Of a stretch of DNA of 10,000 nt, positions 7,755 through 10,000 are shown piece after piece. This DNA is from Stramonita haemastoma (Eukaryota; Mollusca; Gastropoda; Neogastropoda; Muricidae). Where the stretch lies: the NCBI GenBank assembly GCA_030674155.1, contig CM060335.1:30176328-30186327 (forward strand), written 5' to 3'. Positions within the stretch are counted from its first letter, which is position 1; each line of letters starts with the position of its first letter. The position numbers were made by a program, and so were the translations under genes. The notes beneath the pieces were generated by a model. It searched no databases. It saw only the letters and a list, made by a program, of their open reading frames with translations, and was not told the origin of the DNA.

Positions 7755-8016
7755 GGAGTTAGCATCAGTGCCGACTCCACTCTCCCCAAAGTACTTCGGA
7801 TGAGACTACAAACCGAGGCCCATGTGCGAAACGCACGGAGAACATCTTGCGCGCGCACGTTAAATCCTGTTCCGCTTTTCGTAAACACATTGTGTGTCGG
7901 TGGGAACAGAGGACAAGATTTACAAAACTGCATACACACGGGGACTGGATGTAAAAAAAAGCACACGAGTTCTTATTCCATATCCTCCAAATAAAAGAAT
8001 AGATAGATAAAAAATA
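7755..8016 (+). mobile_element. SINE copy 2, linker-core-tail
   Basis: The element begins with GTTAGCATCAGTGCCGACTC, which matches the linker of the minus copy at 8433-8722. It continues with the family core (TTCGGATGAGAC, AAACCGAGGCCC, GTGCG-AAA-CGCAC hairpin, TTAAATCCTGTTCCGC) and the tail (GGACTGGATG, A run, ATAAAAGAATA). The tail hairpin is damaged: AAGCAC-ACGA-GTTCTT at 7959-7974. The end dissolves into GATA and A-rich repeats. The short frames through it on both strands are incidental. Confidence 0.85.
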
Positions 8017-8214
8017 AGAATAAACAAACAAACTAGCAGCAGCAGTAGGGGCAACAGCAATAACAGACCATCAACGTAAAATTAAACACAAACGCACGCA
8101 AACAGACAAACTGGCAAACAAACAAACCAGCAAACAAAAAAGCAGCCACATGGTATAATTATATTACTGGGAGGTAAACAGCAAAAAAAAAAACAACACC
8201 CCCAAACTACCCGC
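8017..8214. other. A/C-rich spacer with CAAA-type repeats
   Basis: Low-complexity A-rich DNA with CAG, CAAA and ACAAAC words and an A12 run at about 8183. No coding or RNA signal is visible. Confidence 0.5.
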
Positions 8215-8261
8215 TGCATGATTCGAACCTCAAGTCAGCAATACACGCATCTCCCTGGATG
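8215..8261 (-). mobile_element. Possible minus-strand tRNA-like SINE head fragment
   Basis: On the minus strand this reads CCAGGGAGATGCG, then GAGGTTCGAATC at about 8230-8220, a close match to the tRNA B box. The CCAGGGAGA word also occurs in the head of the minus copy at 8433-8722. The A-to-B spacing is short, and no family core follows below 8215. It may be a truncated head or chance. It abuts the plus-strand head at 8262. Confidence 0.35.
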
Positions 8262-8432
8262 GATTGATGGTCCAGTGGTCAAGCATCTCATCTATCCAGA
8301 AATCGAGAGGTTAAGGGTTCGATTCCTTTCTAACACGAGACCCCCCTCCGCCTCCCCCTCCCACATCCACAGGGACTGGATGGAAAAAAGCACAAGAGTG
8401 CTTATCCCATTATCCTCGATATAAAAGAATAA
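8262..8432 (+). mobile_element. Short SINE, tRNA-like head joined to family tail, copy 3
   Basis: A box TGGTCCAGTGGTCAAGC (8268-8284) and B box GGTTCGATTCC (8316-8326) have normal tRNA spacing. After a CT-rich linker the element passes straight to the tail also seen in copies 1 and 2. The tail has AGGGACTGGATGG, an A run, the intact hairpin AAGCAC-AAGA-GTGCTT at 8388-8403, then ATATAAAAGAATAAA. The central core is absent. Either this copy lost its core or it belongs to a separate short family using the same tail. Confidence 0.8.
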
Positions 8433-8722
8433 AATGTGTGCACGCAGTTTTTGTTATTCGTGTCATCTGTTCCCACAACCGGCACACGATGGCCTACTCT
8501 TACGAAAAGCGGAACAGGTTTTAACATGCGCGCAAGATGTTCTGCGTGCGTTCGCATCCGGGGCTTCGCTTTATAGTCTCATCCGAAGGACTTTGGGGGA
8601 GAGTGGAGTCAGCACTGATGTTAGCTTCAGAGGAAAAATCCCCTCGAACGGGAATCGAACCCGGGTCGTCAAATTGCGAGCTTATTAGGTGGAGCGCGTT
8701 CTCCCTGGTCTTCTCTTGTGCT
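8433..8722 (-). mobile_element. SINE copy 4, head-linker-core, inverted
   Basis: Read on the minus strand from 8722, it has a degenerate A box region (GAAGACCAGGGAGAACGC, 8712-8695) and a B box GGTTCGATTCC (8661-8651). A linker TAACATCAGTGCTGACTCC follows, then the family core (CCTTCGGATGAGAC, TGCGAACGCACGCAGAACATC, TGTTCCGCTTTTCGTAAGAG, GGGAACAGATGAC). It stops after AAAACTGCGTGCACACA near 8433, without the tail hairpin. This is the only copy here joining a tRNA head to the long core, and so it defines the full family layout when combined with the tail of copies 1 and 2. Frames on the plus strand through it are shadows. Confidence 0.85.
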
Positions 8723-8862
8723 GTAACTATGCAGGGGGCCTTCCCACTCTACTCACCGACATATTTCGACTTCATTTAAAAGTTCATAAGAAAAAGAATT
8801 AGATTTGCTTAAAAAAAAACAGCAGAGGAGTGGGCTTAGTTGGCAGAAAAGAGAGATTGATG
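8723..8862. other. Unique spacer before GA tract
   Basis: Mixed sequence becoming purine-rich after 8815. No feature is recognised. Confidence 0.4.
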
Positions 8863-8903
8863 GAGAGAGAGAGAGGGGGGGGGGGGGCGGAAAGGAAAGG
8901 AGG

Positions 8904-8935
<32 letters not shown>

Positions 8936-9087
8936 ATAGGGAGAGGGTGAGGAGGGAGGAGAGAGAGAGAGAGAGAGGGGGGGGTGGGAAGAGGGAGAGA
9001 GGAGAGAGAGGGAGAGAGAGAGAGAGAGAAGAGGGAGGGGGGTAGGGAGAGGGAGAGAGGAGAGAGAGAGAGAGGAGGGGAGGGAAG

Positions 9088-9123
<36 letters not shown>

Positions 9124-9243
9124 AGAGGGAGAGTGAGAGAGGGAGGGAGAGAGAGAGAGAGAGGGGGGGAGGAGAGGGAGAGAGAGGGAGGAGAGAGAGA
9201 TAGAGAGAGGGAGGGAGGGGAGAGAGAGAGAGGGAGGGAGGGG

Positions 9244-9281
<38 letters not shown>

Positions 9282-9319
9282 GAGAGAGAGAGGGGGGGGG
9301 GAGGAGAGAGGAGAGAGAG

Positions 9320-9382
<63 letters not shown>
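8863..9382 (+). repeat. GA/G-run polypurine microsatellite tract
   Basis: About 520 bases nearly free of pyrimidines on the plus strand. They alternate (GA)n runs with G runs of 3 to 13 (longest 8875-8887) and irregular GGGAGA spacers. The last 54 bases (9325-9378) are a pure AG run. The 265-residue Ser/Leu/Pro frame on the minus strand and the Arg/Glu/Gly frames on the plus strand are composition artefacts. G-quadruplex and triplex formation are plausible from sequence. Confidence 0.95.
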
Positions 9383-9804
9383 TGAAGAGAAGAACGATAA
9401 GTAAAAAAAAAAAAAAGGAGTGATAAAAAGCGAAAAAAATTCTAGTACATAATTTTTCAATAAGTATGAAATGTCATTGATGCTGCGAGAAACCCCAGAA
9501 TCTGAACAGGGCTGGAAAAAAAAATAGACAGCTATGATGTTGACCACCATTCTTAAAAAAACAAAAACCCACTCGTCATCAGAAAAGCTTTAAGCCGTGA
9601 GGACATCAACCTGAAGCCAAGTACAAAGGTAGTTCTGAAAATACGACTAATGAGGCCATCTTTTAAACTTGTGAAGAAAAAAGCCTCTGTTAATGGGAAG
9701 TGAACAAACCGCTACACAGTAGTACGTACTATACGTACGTACGAAAGCATTCCCGGTAAAAACCATTGCACGATCGAGGATTTTTCACTCTCACACACTG
9801 CCCT
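9383..9804. other. Unique spacer before the terminal SINE
   Basis: AT-rich mixed sequence without a coding frame of interest. It holds a palindrome cluster TAGTACGTACTA (9720-9731) followed by TACGTACGTA (9732-9741). No repeat family is recognised. Confidence 0.45.
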
Positions 9805-10000
9805 GTAGCCGCCGCTGTAGTCTAGTGGTTAGGGCGTTGGACTCGTAATATGAAGGTTACGGGTTCGATCCCAGCTTTCGGCTATGGCGTTGTGCCCTTG
9901 GAAAAGGCACTTTACGGCTATTTTCTCACCCACCCAGGTGTAAAAGGGGTACCAACCTTGTGTCGGGGGTTAACCCTGCGATAGACTGGCGTCCTATCCA
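9805..10000 (+). mobile_element. tRNA(Thr)-like SINE, cut by window end
   Basis: The head carries A box TAGTCTAGTGGTTAGGGCG (9818-9836) and B box GGTTCGATCCC (9862-9872). The loop CTCGTAA at 9842-9848 would place CGT as anticodon, like tRNA-Thr, but several arm pairs are mismatched. A non-tRNA body follows without a CCA end: TTGTGCCCTTGGAAAAGGCAC, then CACCCAGGTGTAAAAGGGGT (9931-9950). The CCTTGG..AAGGCAC word is like a conserved SINE domain I recall in aquatic animals (V-domain-like), unverified. It continues past 10000, so its 3' end is not seen. It is a SINE head rather than a functional tRNA gene. Confidence 0.85.

Noticed and set aside
8753..9550. 265-residue Ser/Leu/Pro-rich minus-strand frame
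   Set aside because: It is the complement of the GA/G-run tract. Repeat composition alone explains it.
9808..9883. Functional tRNA-Thr gene
   Set aside because: A and B boxes are present, but the anticodon and T arms have mismatches and the sequence continues directly into a SINE body.

Overview
The window looks like non-coding, repeat-dominated nuclear DNA from an animal. The best guess is a marine invertebrate, possibly a mollusc. I infer this from a decayed non-LTR retrotransposon (LINE), several tRNA-headed SINEs with a shared core and tail, long microsatellites, a 43-bp minisatellite and no gene-dense stretch. No host protein-coding gene can be supported. Almost every long open frame is an artefact of strand-biased low-complexity DNA, where stop codons are rare. 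The taxonomic guess is inference only.

Layout. 1-480 is ordinary-looking unique sequence with one weak exon-like segment. 480-2470 is a roughly 2-kb purine tract built on GAA/AAG with scattered GAATTGC words. 2470-2840 switches to an A/C-rich array. 2935-3171 is a 5'-truncated SINE with an AAATC tail. 3180-4700 is a minisatellite of about 37 copies with a 43-bp dominant unit, which shares vocabulary with the A/C array on the other side of the SINE. 4897-4943 is a CT microsatellite. 5123-6390 is a plus-strand LINE reverse-transcriptase relic with recognisable motifs in several frames and an altered active site. 6390-7057 is AT-rich intergenic DNA. 7058-7165 is a CA run joined to a CG run, which is a strong Z-DNA candidate.

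From 7296 onward the window is a SINE cluster. 7296-7591 has a tRNA-type A box followed by a 5S rRNA-like internal control region. 7755-8016 is a second copy of the 2935 family. 8262-8432 is a plus-strand SINE with a tRNA-like head joined directly to that family's tail. 8433-8722 is a minus-strand copy with head and core, lying tail to tail with the previous one. 8863-9382 is a GA/G-run purine tract. 9805-10000 is the start of another tRNA(Thr)-like SINE cut by the window edge.

The elements do not form a pathway. The coherent story is retroposition: several SINEs share modules, probably moved by a common LINE machinery, within DNA prone to tandem expansion. I see no convincing new multi-gene system. 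The best leads are the SINE module sharing, the conserved tail hairpin, the tRNA/5S composite head, and the arrays with unusual structural potential.
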